From Pedobacter alluvionis (lineage in GTDB: Bacteria; Bacteroidota; Bacteroidia; Sphingobacteriales; Sphingobacteriaceae): a stretch of DNA of 64,000 bases. Where the stretch lies: assembly GCF_003664035.1 (NCBI RefSeq), contig NZ_RCCK01000012.1, positions 614,573 to 678,572 of the forward strand. Reading direction: 5' to 3'. The notes under the pieces are model-generated. The model did no database searches, was not told where the DNA came from, and saw only the letters and a list, made by a program, of their open reading frames with translations. Shown here in pieces: positions 10,151-18,229 of the stretch (the first letter of the stretch is position 1; each line of letters begins with the position of its first letter). The translations under genes and the position numbers were made by a program.

Positions 10151-10388
10151 CAGGCCTGAAACTCAACTTTCACCTGTTCATCCCCAACAAAATGTAGGAA
10201 AATGCGCAATGGAATGTCGCAATAATATTTCGAATAATCCCCAGGGAGGTTCAGCTATATATCTTTTCTCATAATCAGCTCAATACGGGGGGGTAACAAA
10301 ATTATTTAAGAGCCCTGATTTCAAGCGGGTTCTTAATTTTGTATTTCTAATGTTTAAAGTCTTTACACAAATGCAAACCATTTAAACC

Positions 10389-10814
10389 TCAATTAAAACT
10401 AGCATAGGAACGAATAGAATTAATCATTCTTTTCGGCAGGCTGTTCCATAAAGACACTACAATAAGAAGTGATGCGCCAACGATCATCAATCCCTGAACT
10501 TCCAGAAAAATTCTGTTGACCACAATTAACATGCCCCCTAGCAGACTTAAGATTAACGGTTTGTAGCCATGCCGCTTGCCATTGGCATACATGGAAAAAA
10601 GATTGACAAAAAATAAGCCAATAAACAAAGGCAACAGCCAGGGCTGATAAGAAAGTTTGCTCAAACCAAAATAGCTGAACAAACTCATATAAGCAGCCCA
10701 GCAGAAAGGACACTTAGGAAAAAAGGCGATGACAACCGCTGAGAAAAATGAGAAATTGGTACTTAGCAGATGCCTAATTTTCATCCTCCTGAGCCAGCCT
10801 TTTTTAGGTCGCAT
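10389..10814 (-). CDS. MerC-like membrane protein with CPFC motif
   Basis: 141 residues with about four hydrophobic segments. A KCPFCWAAY motif (C35, C38) sits at the end of the first membrane helix, resembling the paired cysteines of MerC-type mercury transport proteins and other small redox/metal membrane proteins. A consensus AAGGAG at 10821-10826 precedes the ATG. It follows the truncated sigma-factor gene by 18 bp, so the two are likely one transcript. The metal or substrate is not known, and the MerC label rests mainly on the CxxC position and topology. Confidence 0.55.
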   Translation of the reverse strand: MRPKKGWLRRMKIRHLLSTNFSFFSAVVIAFFPKCPFCWAAYMSLFSYFGLSKLSYQPWLLPLFIGLFFVNLFSMYANGKRHGYKPLILSLLGGMLIVVNRIFLEVQGLMIVGASLLIVVSLWNSLPKRMINSIRSYASFN

Positions 10815-10832
10815 ATGTAGCTCCTTATCGGT

Positions 10833-11072
10833 TCAGCGGTAAAATTTTGAAATTTCCTGTTTACAGGTATTGAAAATTATGTTTTCGGCATTACCCAATA
10901 AAATCTTTTCTCTGAATTTCCATAAATGGATATAAACCTCCTGCATCACATCCAGTACATCGTTCCTGTTTTCAATTTTATTCGCTATACAGGTAAATAT
11001 CTCATGGTTGTAACGATGATAGAGTTCTTCATAGGAGCTTTTTTCAATGTTATGTCTACTGAAAAAAGTCAA
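10833..11072 (-). pseudogene. Truncated ECF sigma factor (region 2 only)
   Basis: 79 codons from a TTG start. It contains the helices of sigma-70 region 2: YEELYHRYNHEIFTCIANKI, then DVLDVMQEVYIHLWKFRE, and ends at KQEISKFYR. Family members usually run to about 170-190 residues with a region 4 HTH, which is absent; the stop is directly followed by the RBS and gene of the CPFC membrane protein. No ATG is available and an in-frame TAA lies just upstream. It is either a dead sigma factor or a short region-2-only protein coupled to the downstream gene. Without region 4 it should not recognise a -35 element in the usual way. Confidence 0.55.
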
Positions 11073-11128
11073 TGGTTAGTTTTAGGGATTAAATTTAACT
11101 ATTTTTTCAATATGTATGCGCTTGTATA

Positions 11129-11914
11129 CTATCTGGGCATATCGGGTTTATGGAGCAAGCGTTTTTCCATTCGTTTCATATCTTCCTTTAATGACCAAAA
11201 CATTTCCTTAACTCCATTATCTGTCAGATCAATCAGGTCATGTTCGTCCGTGATGGCTTTTACAAATTTCCATACTTCCAATATATCAGAGAATGGAATG
11301 TCATAAGTCTCATAGAAACTGTTTTTAGAACGGACAGTTAGAGAATCTTTATTAATCTGCTCTATGCTTTTGTAGACAAAACCACTCTGCAAAACAAGAA
11401 GGTATGTTTTGTCAACTTTGATATCCGCAATGCTCTCTACGTAATCACCGATAAGATAGGTACCATCCTGGAAAGGAGGCATAGAATCTCCTTCGGCTGG
11501 AAAAGCCCGGTACTTTCCGTTTCTCAAAAACGGAAGAGACATATATTGTAAACTTTCTATATATCCTGGATCAGCGTATCCGCTAATGTAACCCATTGAA
11601 GCTTTATAGGGTATGATTTCAATTTTATTTTCGCCGGTATTATCAACAATTATCGGAAGCAATATCCTGTTATCCGGAAGTTTCAAAAGTTCATCTAATG
11701 AATATTTTGATATTTCAACGGTCAACAAAATATCTACACTAATATGGTACAGCTTTGATATTCTCAAAAGGGTTTCGATAGATGGCTGTACTTTATTGTT
11801 CTCATATTTCTCATAAGAAGCTCTTGTAACCAGCAGTTTGTCAGCCAGTTTGTGCTGAGTAGTTTTGAGAACTTTCTCTCTTAAATGCTTTAAATTTTTG
11901 GCTAATATCAACAT
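11129..11914 (-). CDS. LexA-like repressor: XRE HTH plus S24 peptidase domain
   Basis: 261 residues from the ATG at 11912-11914; an upstream TTG in frame would add seven residues but has no support. The N-terminus is an XRE helix-turn-helix (TTQHKLADKLLVTRASYEKY, then ENNKVQPSIETLLRISKLY). The C-terminus is an S24 domain with GDSMPPF (catalytic Ser about 144) and a Lys in GFVYKSI (about 182), spaced like the LexA Ser/Lys dyad. A possible self-cleavage region, KASMGYISGY, lies before it. It is divergent from dinB-dnaE and the gap contains a palindrome, so it most likely represses those genes and itself until RecA-stimulated cleavage. That mechanism is inferred from the family. Confidence 0.85.
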   Translation of the reverse strand: MLILAKNLKHLREKVLKTTQHKLADKLLVTRASYEKYENNKVQPSIETLLRISKLYHISVDILLTVEISKYSLDELLKLPDNRILLPIIVDNTGENKIEIIPYKASMGYISGYADPGYIESLQYMSLPFLRNGKYRAFPAEGDSMPPFQDGTYLIGDYVESIADIKVDKTYLLVLQSGFVYKSIEQINKDSLTVRSKNSFYETYDIPFSDILEVWKFVKAITDEHDLIDLTDNGVKEMFWSLKEDMKRMEKRLLHKPDMPR

Positions 11915-11932
11915 TGCGCTAAATATGAGCAA
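11914..11932. promoter_or_regulatory. Degenerate second operator-like palindrome
   Basis: The stretch TTGCGCTAAATATGAGCAA overlaps the start codon of the repressor gene. It keeps the GCTAAATAT core and the AGCAA end of the better palindrome 16 bp away but has lost two spacer bases. It could be a weaker autoregulatory site. Confidence 0.35.
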
Positions 11933-11947
11933 CAAATGTAGTTCATT

Positions 11948-11966
11948 TTGCTAAATATATTAGCAA
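11948..11966. promoter_or_regulatory. Palindromic operator between the repressor gene and dinB
   Basis: TTGCTAA and TTAGCAA form perfect 7-bp inverted arms around a 5-bp ATATA spacer, 24 bp before the dinB start and 34 bp before the repressor start. The position between divergent genes and the LexA-like neighbour make it the likely repressor binding site. Confidence 0.7.
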
Positions 11967-11989
11967 TTTTACAAGGTAATTTATGAAAG

Positions 11990-13147
11990 ATGGATAGAGC
12001 GATTGTACATATGGATTTGGATAGCTTTTTTGTCTCGTGTGAGCGGCGCAATAATTCGCAGTTAAACGGCATTCCCATCATTATTGGAGGTGGTGACCGT
12101 GGAGTAGTGGCTTCGTGTTCTTATGAAGCCCGCTATTATGGCGTCCGTTCTGCTATGCCTATCAAAGCAGCGATGAGGCTTTGTCCTGATGCCAGGATTA
12201 TCCGTGGGGATATGGATTTGTATTCTAAAATGTCTCATGAGGTTACAGAGATCATAGAAGAAAAAGTTCCTCTACTGGAAAAAGCAAGTATTGATGAGTT
12301 TTACCTCGATCTTTCCGGGATGGACCGGTTCTTTGGATGTTATCAATGGACGCAGGAGCTGGCTTCAAGGGTGATGGATCATACCGGCCTGCCTATCAGC
12401 TTTGCATTGTCGAACAACAAAACAGTTTCAAAAATAGGTACCGGAGAAGCCAAGCCAGTTGGGCACATGGAAATAAAAGACACGATGATCAGGCCTTTCC
12501 TTAACCCTCTTTCTGTGAGAAAAATTCCGATGGTAGGCGAAGTGACCTACCAGCTGCTTTCCCGTGTAGGCATCAGGACTATTCACACATTGTCAGAAAT
12601 GCCGGCAGAAGTTTTGCAGAAGATCCTGGGAAAAAATGGAATTGACCTGTGGCGTAAAGCCAATGGAATCGATGAAAATCCGGTAGTGCCGTATACCGAA
12701 AGAAAATCCATTTCATCAGAACATACCTTTGAAAAAGATTCGATAAACATAATCGAAATAAAGTCCTTGATCACGGGCATGGCTGAAAAGCTGGCGCATA
12801 AGTTGAGAAAAGAAAAGTGGCTGACTTCAACCGTTTCCGTCAAGATCCGCTATGCTAATTTTGATACAGAAATTAAACAGTGCAGGGTAAGCTATACCTC
12901 AGCAGATCACACCATCAGTAAGTATGCACTAGAACTATTTGACAAGCTGTACACACGCCGAATGCGAATACGCCTTGTCGGATTAAAACTTACCGGTCTT
13001 GTACACGGCGAATACCAGATGAATATTTTCGAGGATACTCAGGAAATGATGAACCTTTATCAATCTATGGATAAGATTAAAAACAGGTTCGGAAAACATG
13101 CCGTTGGACGAGCTTCTGGATTCGATTTTAATACTAAACCGCTTTAA
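11990..13147 (+). CDS. dinB: Y-family DNA polymerase IV
   Basis: 385 residues of the Y-family translesion polymerase type. The N-terminal palm starts with VHMDLDSFFVSCER (catalytic D9) and continues with KASIDEFYLDL (D102, E103), the two-metal site. PMVGEVTYQLLSRVGI is the helix-hairpin-helix thumb, and the little-finger domain follows. Near the C-terminus QMNIF fits a beta-clamp binding pentapeptide. It is the first gene of a two-gene operon with dnaE, whose start lies 2 nt after this stop, under the LexA-like repressor. The product should insert opposite damaged bases during an SOS-type response. It could be a functional analogue of the ImuB partner in mutasomes, but it retains the polymerase residues. 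Confidence 0.9.
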   Translation: MDRAIVHMDLDSFFVSCERRNNSQLNGIPIIIGGGDRGVVASCSYEARYYGVRSAMPIKAAMRLCPDARIIRGDMDLYSKMSHEVTEIIEEKVPLLEKASIDEFYLDLSGMDRFFGCYQWTQELASRVMDHTGLPISFALSNNKTVSKIGTGEAKPVGHMEIKDTMIRPFLNPLSVRKIPMVGEVTYQLLSRVGIRTIHTLSEMPAEVLQKILGKNGIDLWRKANGIDENPVVPYTERKSISSEHTFEKDSINIIEIKSLITGMAEKLAHKLRKEKWLTSTVSVKIRYANFDTEIKQCRVSYTSADHTISKYALELFDKLYTRRMRIRLVGLKLTGLVHGEYQMNIFEDTQEMMNLYQSMDKIKNRFGKHAVGRASGFDFNTKPL

Positions 13148-13149
13148 TT

Positions 13150-16100
13150 ATGTATCTCAACTGCCATTCCTTTCACAGCTTGCGCTACGGAACATTTTCT
13201 GTACAGAAGCTCGTACAGTCTGCCCTTGAATCAGGTGCAGAGAGGTTGTGCCTTACTGATATCAACACCATGACGGCTGTTTATGAGTTTTTAAAAACCT
13301 GTAAAGAAGTTGGGATTAAACCTGTTGTGGGAATGGAATTCAGGGATGAAGGAGAACTTTTATATATTGCCTTGGCAAAAAATGAAGCTGCGCTTTCAGA
13401 AATTAATCAATTGCTGACCGATTATAACTGTGAAGGTCTCCCCCTACCAAGGCATCATCCCGAATTTCGCCAATCCTTTACCATTTATCCGCTCGATCAG
13501 GCACCTGAAAAACTTTTGGATCATGAATATATCGGTATACGCCCGTCGGAGGTAAATATGTTATACAAAAAACAGTGGCGGAATATGATCTGTAAAATGG
13601 TCGTTCTTCAGCCCGTTACCGTTAAAAATGAGGACGAGTACGAGCTTCATAAAGTATTGCGGGCAATTGATTTGAACACGCTGATCACTTTGTTGCAACC
13701 GCATCAGCACTGCCGTGCCGATGAAACCATGCTGAGTCAGGAAAAACTCCTGAACTATTACAAGCAATACCCCGAAATTATCAGCAATACCCAAAAACTT
13801 TTAGATGAGTGCAGTTTTGATTATGATTTTTCTTATCCCAGAAATAAAAAGCATTATACCCGTGATAAGCAGAATGACATCAAATTACTGACTTCTCTCG
13901 CGTACGCGGGCTTAACGGCAAAGTATGGGGATCATCATATCGCAGCACGGCAAAGGGTGGAGAAAGAACTTAAAGTTATCGACCAGCTTTCATTCAGCGG
14001 TTATTTTCTGATCACCTGGGATATTGTTCGATACAGTAACAGTATGGGTTTCATGCATATCGGGCGGGGCAGCGGTGCCAACAGCATCATTGCATACTGT
14101 CTGGGCATCACCGATATATGCCCTCTTGAACTTGATCTATATTTTGAAAGGTTTTTAAACCTTAACCGGAAAACACCACCTGATTTTGACCTGGACTGGA
14201 GCTGGCAGGACCGGGATGTAATTTTGCAATATATCTTTGACCGGTATGGCAAAGAATACGTAGCCTTTTGCGGCACCAATGTCGAATTTAAATACAAGTC
14301 GATATTAAGGGAAGTCGGAAAAGTGTTTGGACTGCCGAAAAATGAATTAGATGCGCTGACCACAGCGCCTATAGCGTTGCATGATGATAATTCAGTGGTT
14401 AAGCAGGTACATAAATATGGCAAGATGCTGGATAAATTCCCCAATCAAAGAAGTATGCATTCTTGTGGAATATTGATCTCCGAAGAACCTATCAGTAATT
14501 ATACGGCATTGATCATGCCACCAAAAGGTTTCCCAATCGTTCAGTTTGATATGCATACCGCTGAGGAAATTGGTTTTGAAAAATTCGATATCCTCAGCCA
14601 AAGAGGGATCGGCAGCATCAATGATGCTGTCAAGCTGATCAGAAAAAATAAAGGTATTCAGGTAGATATCCGCAATACTACAATATCGAAGAATGAAAAA
14701 CAGTGCAATGAATTTTTAAGCACGGGAAAGACAATAGGGTGTTTCTACATTGAAAGTCCTGCAATGCGGGGATTACTCAGAAGACTGAAATGCGACAATT
14801 ACAAAGTGCTGGTTGCAGCCTCTTCCATTATCCGGCCGGGTGTAGCACAAAGCGGAATGATGAAGGAGTACATTTTCCGCCATAATAATCCCGATCAGTT
14901 TGAATATTTCCATCCCGTTTTTCAGGAACAGCTCGGTGAAACGTATGGTATCATGGTTTACCAGGAAGATGTAATTAAGATCGCTTTGCATTTTGGTGGT
15001 CTTCCGGCCACGGACGGGGATATTCTGCGCCGGGCCATGAGCGGCAAAGGCCGTTCACTGAATGCCTTGCAGAAGGTGAAAGACAATTTTTTTGAATCAT
15101 GTAAACAGTTGGGCCATCCCGAGGAATTAAGTACAGAGGTATATCGCCAGATTGAAAGTTTTGCTGGATATTCCTTTTGTAAAGCGCACTCGGCTTCTTA
15201 TGCGGTGGAAAGTTACCAGAGTCTTTATTTAAAAGTGCATTATCCGGTAGAGTTTATGGTTGCCGTGATTAACAACCAGGGAGGTTTTTACCGAACGGAA
15301 GTGTATATCCACGAAGCCCGGATGTCAGGCGCCAATATCCTGAATCCATGTGTAAATCACAGCGAATATCAGACAAATCTATATGGAAAAGACGTTTACT
15401 TAGGATTTATGCACCTGCAGTCGATGGAAAAATCCATAGCTGAACTCATTGTAGAAGAACGTGCAAAGAGCGGAAACTATAAGTCTTTGGAAGACTTCCT
15501 AAAAAAAATACCGATTGGCATAGCCGGCATAGAAATCCTTATTTTCATTGATGCTTTCCGGTTTACAGGCAAACAGAAAAATGAACTGTTAATCGAAGCC
15601 AGGATACTGGTTAATGATTTTAAGCCGGCTAAAATAATGGAGACATTATTTGACGAACCTGTAAAAGAATATCAGTTGCCGGTACTTAAAAGAGATGTTT
15701 TTGAAGACGCATTTGATGAAATTGAGATCTTGGGATTCCCTGTTTCCGTTAGCCCGTTTGATCTGATGATTCATAAATACAGGGGTTCAGTAATGGCAAA
15801 AGACCTTATTAAATATCATAAAAAACAAGTCAAGATGGTGGCTTATTTAATTTCCAGAAAGCATGTTCCTACTAACAGGGGAGATATGTTTTTCGGAACG
15901 TGGATCGATGTGGAAGGAAATTACTTTGATACTGCGCACTTTGCAGATTGCCTTAGAACATATCCGTTTAAAGGTGGTGGGTGCTACATTTTGCTGGGAA
16001 CAGTTGAAGTTGATTTTCATTTCCCAAATATTACCATTCAAAAGATGGAGAAAATGCCGTTCATTCCTGATCCGAGGTATTACCATGATGAAGATAAAAG

Positions 16101-16203
16101 ATACAATGCACATGAAAAAATCAGGGAAGATATAAGCATGACCCACCGTGCCCCCTATCCACAGGCGCATGAGATAGGGTTGCCGAGAATCAAAATGAAA
16201 TAA
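13150..16203 (+). CDS. dnaE: DNA polymerase III alpha subunit, short DnaE type (error-prone/accessory)
   Basis: 1017 residues. The PHP domain is at the start (NCHSFHSLRYGTFSVQKL, then LCLTDINTM). The C-family core includes GRGSGANSIIAYCLGITD and the catalytic aspartates of PDFDLDW (D345, D347, D349). It keeps the finger and HhH regions (GYSFCKAHSASYAVESYQSL) and an OB-like end, finishing with PYPQAHEIGLPRIKMK. Replicative DnaE of this group is usually longer, so I read it as the accessory copy that travels with dinB. The 2-bp gap to dinB indicates translational coupling. The gene pair and repressor form a damage-inducible mutagenesis cassette resembling imuB-dnaE2. Confidence 0.88.
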   Translation: MYLNCHSFHSLRYGTFSVQKLVQSALESGAERLCLTDINTMTAVYEFLKTCKEVGIKPVVGMEFRDEGELLYIALAKNEAALSEINQLLTDYNCEGLPLPRHHPEFRQSFTIYPLDQAPEKLLDHEYIGIRPSEVNMLYKKQWRNMICKMVVLQPVTVKNEDEYELHKVLRAIDLNTLITLLQPHQHCRADETMLSQEKLLNYYKQYPEIISNTQKLLDECSFDYDFSYPRNKKHYTRDKQNDIKLLTSLAYAGLTAKYGDHHIAARQRVEKELKVIDQLSFSGYFLITWDIVRYSNSMGFMHIGRGSGANSIIAYCLGITDICPLELDLYFERFLNLNRKTPPDFDLDWSWQDRDVILQYIFDRYGKEYVAFCGTNVEFKYKSILREVGKVFGLPKNELDALTTAPIALHDDNSVVKQVHKYGKMLDKFPNQRSMHSCGILISEEPISNYTALIMPPKGFPIVQFDMHTAEEIGFEKFDILSQRGIGSINDAVKLIRKNKGIQVDIRNTTISKNEKQCNEFLSTGKTIGCFYIESPAMRGLLRRLKCDNYKVLVAASSIIRPGVAQSGMMKEYIFRHNNPDQFEYFHPVFQEQLGETYGIMVYQEDVIKIALHFGGLPATDGDILRRAMSGKGRSLNALQKVKDNFFESCKQLGHPEELSTEVYRQIESFAGYSFCKAHSASYAVESYQSLYLKVHYPVEFMVAVINNQGGFYRTEVYIHEARMSGANILNPCVNHSEYQTNLYGKDVYLGFMHLQSMEKSIAELIVEERAKSGNYKSLEDFLKKIPIGIAGIEILIFIDAFRFTGKQKNELLIEARILVNDFKPAKIMETLFDEPVKEYQLPVLKRDVFEDAFDEIEILGFPVSVSPFDLMIHKYRGSVMAKDLIKYHKKQVKMVAYLISRKHVPTNRGDMFFGTWIDVEGNYFDTAHFADCLRTYPFKGGGCYILLGTVEVDFHFPNITIQKMEKMPFIPDPRYYHDEDKRYNAHEKIREDISMTHRAPYPQAHEIGLPRIKMK

Positions 16204-16291
16204 TGTTATATATGGTATAATTTAGTTCTTATCCTTCTGAATTTAATTTTACTGAAATTGTTACTTATTATTGATTACTATATTTTTTTTA

Positions 16292-18187
16292 TCATGGCCA
16301 GACAATCAAATTGCCTAGAGGTTCCCAACCACTAGGACCAGCCCATTCGCACCAGCTCAAATAGCCTGTTTGTGACATTGGAAAGGCAACCTGAGTGTTA
16401 TTTAAAAACTGGTAGATATTATTATAAGCAGTTTCTAAAGTTTCATAATTGTAGTACGCATGATTCCTATTGGCTCTGCCAGGAGGATATAAGACTGTGC
16501 CATTATGCCCATAATAACGGACTGCATGACATCCAGTATTGCATATTATAGGAACTTGTCCCGGAATATTTTTTATCCATAAGTTAGACTTTAATGATAT
16601 TTCATAATAAAAATAATGATTAGTCGCTTGATCCACGCAAAATGTTAGCTTAATTGTCTTTCCTTTTTCAAGAATTGCCTTATAATTATTTTGCCAATCC
16701 AAGGCTATAAGCTGTGATTCAAGTGCCATTATAGACCTCTCAACTATTAATAACTCTCCTTTATAAACCGGTCCTTTTATAGAGTAGTGTGAAAGCGGAT
16801 GAACCAGACCATGTAAAAGGCTGTAAATACTTTCAAGAGAAGTCGCATTATTAAAGGTTCTTTTTAAAAAACTAATGCTTAGTTGGATAATCTTTGTTGT
16901 TTTAAAGTCCGCTAATTGCTGCTTATTAGCATCGGTCAGTTCTATAATCGGTATGTATTTAGGTAATAATTCTTCCAAATATTTTCTGAAATTATTTCCA
17001 GCAGCAGGATAATCGGGATCGGTGTTATGATTTAAGTATTTTACCGCTTTTTCAAAGTTTGACTCCCCTTTCGTAATAATTGGCTTATCGAATGTAATAG
17101 CATTTTCTTCCCCTTTTCCAACATAGAATTCAAAAGCTAACCAATTGTTATTTACACTTTTTTTGAAATATCGCGATGCCAATTCGTACCAGTGTCTATC
17201 ATATGTTGATATAAAAACTTGATAACCCTGAAATTCTGCTTCAATGATTTTTAAAATAGGTAACCTGTTACCGGCATCGAGACCAACGAAAATATCATCC
17301 AAATAAAGTATTTGATAATCAACTACAGGATTACGCTTTAAAGAAGCTAAGTATAAGCAAATTGCAAAGGCGGATAATCTTGCTTCGTTCAAAATATCAC
17401 TATAATCACCAATAATTACTACACCATCCTTTATGACGTTTAAGCGAAGATCTGCCCTTGTTTTCCATTCCCATTTCCCATTTCCATAAAGAAAGTCTAA
17501 AGGAGCGAGATCATAGCTTAGCTGTATGTTCAGGTCAGTAAAATAAGTTGTAAGCATTTGGTTAAGATCGCTAAAAATGTCATCTAGAGTTGACCGAAGG
17601 TTTCTTTCATAGATAACCAATTCATTCAATGCATATTGATGGTTGTAGTCTCGTCTTGTATAGCTTTCATCAATCAATAGATTTTGTAATTGTCCCCACC
17701 TAGCTCCTACTCGATAAGTTGCTCCTAAATTATTTGGTATGTAATTCGCAAGAAGTGTTTGTACGACCAAATTAAACAAATTGGGTCTAGCTTCCTTATG
17801 TAAGTAAACGTCAAGAAGATCTCTATACTCTAAGAAACCTTTAGCCAAAGATGCTACTTGCAGAAATCCAATTTGATTTGGGGTATTTGTATCTGAAAAG
17901 ATAAACGATTGAGCTGTATTTGGTATTTCAGTCCAAGGATTACTTGTAAAATCTGAAAATTTTATCTCAATTTTACCGCGTGGATTTTGTGAATATCGGT
18001 TTATGGTGAAATTTCTTGCTATTCTAGAACTATTTATGTAATCGTTTAGAGCTTTGAATAACGAACTTTTCCCACTACCATTCTCACCATAGATTAAAAC
18101 GTTCTGACCTTTTGGTATTGCTATTTCCTTGAAAATATTATGAAATGCTCGGTAATTCTCAAGTTGAATTGATATTATTCTTTTCAA
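16292..18187 (-). CDS. SMC/RecF-like ATPase, partner of the DUF262-specificity protein
   Basis: 631 residues. It opens with ISIQLENYRAFHNI, the usual start of RecF/SMC-type ATPases, then Walker A GENGSGKSS (34-42). The ABC-signature region is ILNEARLSAFAICLYLASL (265-283) and Walker B is YQILYLDDIFVGLD (291-304). The middle has helical, coiled-coil-like segments. The C-terminal 300 residues are unfamiliar, with a cysteine pair in CNTGCHAVRYYGHNG that could bind metal. The start is TTG (RC of 18185-18187); no in-frame ATG is near. It follows the DUF262 gene by 42 bp on the same strand, so they form an operon. ATPases of this shape power or license nucleases in several defence systems (Septu and Gabija use related ATPases). 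The exact system is not one I recognise. Confidence 0.75.
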   Translation of the reverse strand: MKRIISIQLENYRAFHNIFKEIAIPKGQNVLIYGENGSGKSSLFKALNDYINSSRIARNFTINRYSQNPRGKIEIKFSDFTSNPWTEIPNTAQSFIFSDTNTPNQIGFLQVASLAKGFLEYRDLLDVYLHKEARPNLFNLVVQTLLANYIPNNLGATYRVGARWGQLQNLLIDESYTRRDYNHQYALNELVIYERNLRSTLDDIFSDLNQMLTTYFTDLNIQLSYDLAPLDFLYGNGKWEWKTRADLRLNVIKDGVVIIGDYSDILNEARLSAFAICLYLASLKRNPVVDYQILYLDDIFVGLDAGNRLPILKIIEAEFQGYQVFISTYDRHWYELASRYFKKSVNNNWLAFEFYVGKGEENAITFDKPIITKGESNFEKAVKYLNHNTDPDYPAAGNNFRKYLEELLPKYIPIIELTDANKQQLADFKTTKIIQLSISFLKRTFNNATSLESIYSLLHGLVHPLSHYSIKGPVYKGELLIVERSIMALESQLIALDWQNNYKAILEKGKTIKLTFCVDQATNHYFYYEISLKSNLWIKNIPGQVPIICNTGCHAVRYYGHNGTVLYPPGRANRNHAYYNYETLETAYNNIYQFLNNTQVAFPMSQTGYLSWCEWAGPSGWEPLGNLIVWP

Positions 18188-18229
18188 TATGTAATAAATA
18201 TAGAGGTTAACTTTTATGTTTTACAAGGC

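Noticed and set aside
14001..14444. 147-codon minus frame inside dnaE
   Set aside because: Antisense to the catalytic core of DnaE; the plus frame is strongly conserved in pattern.
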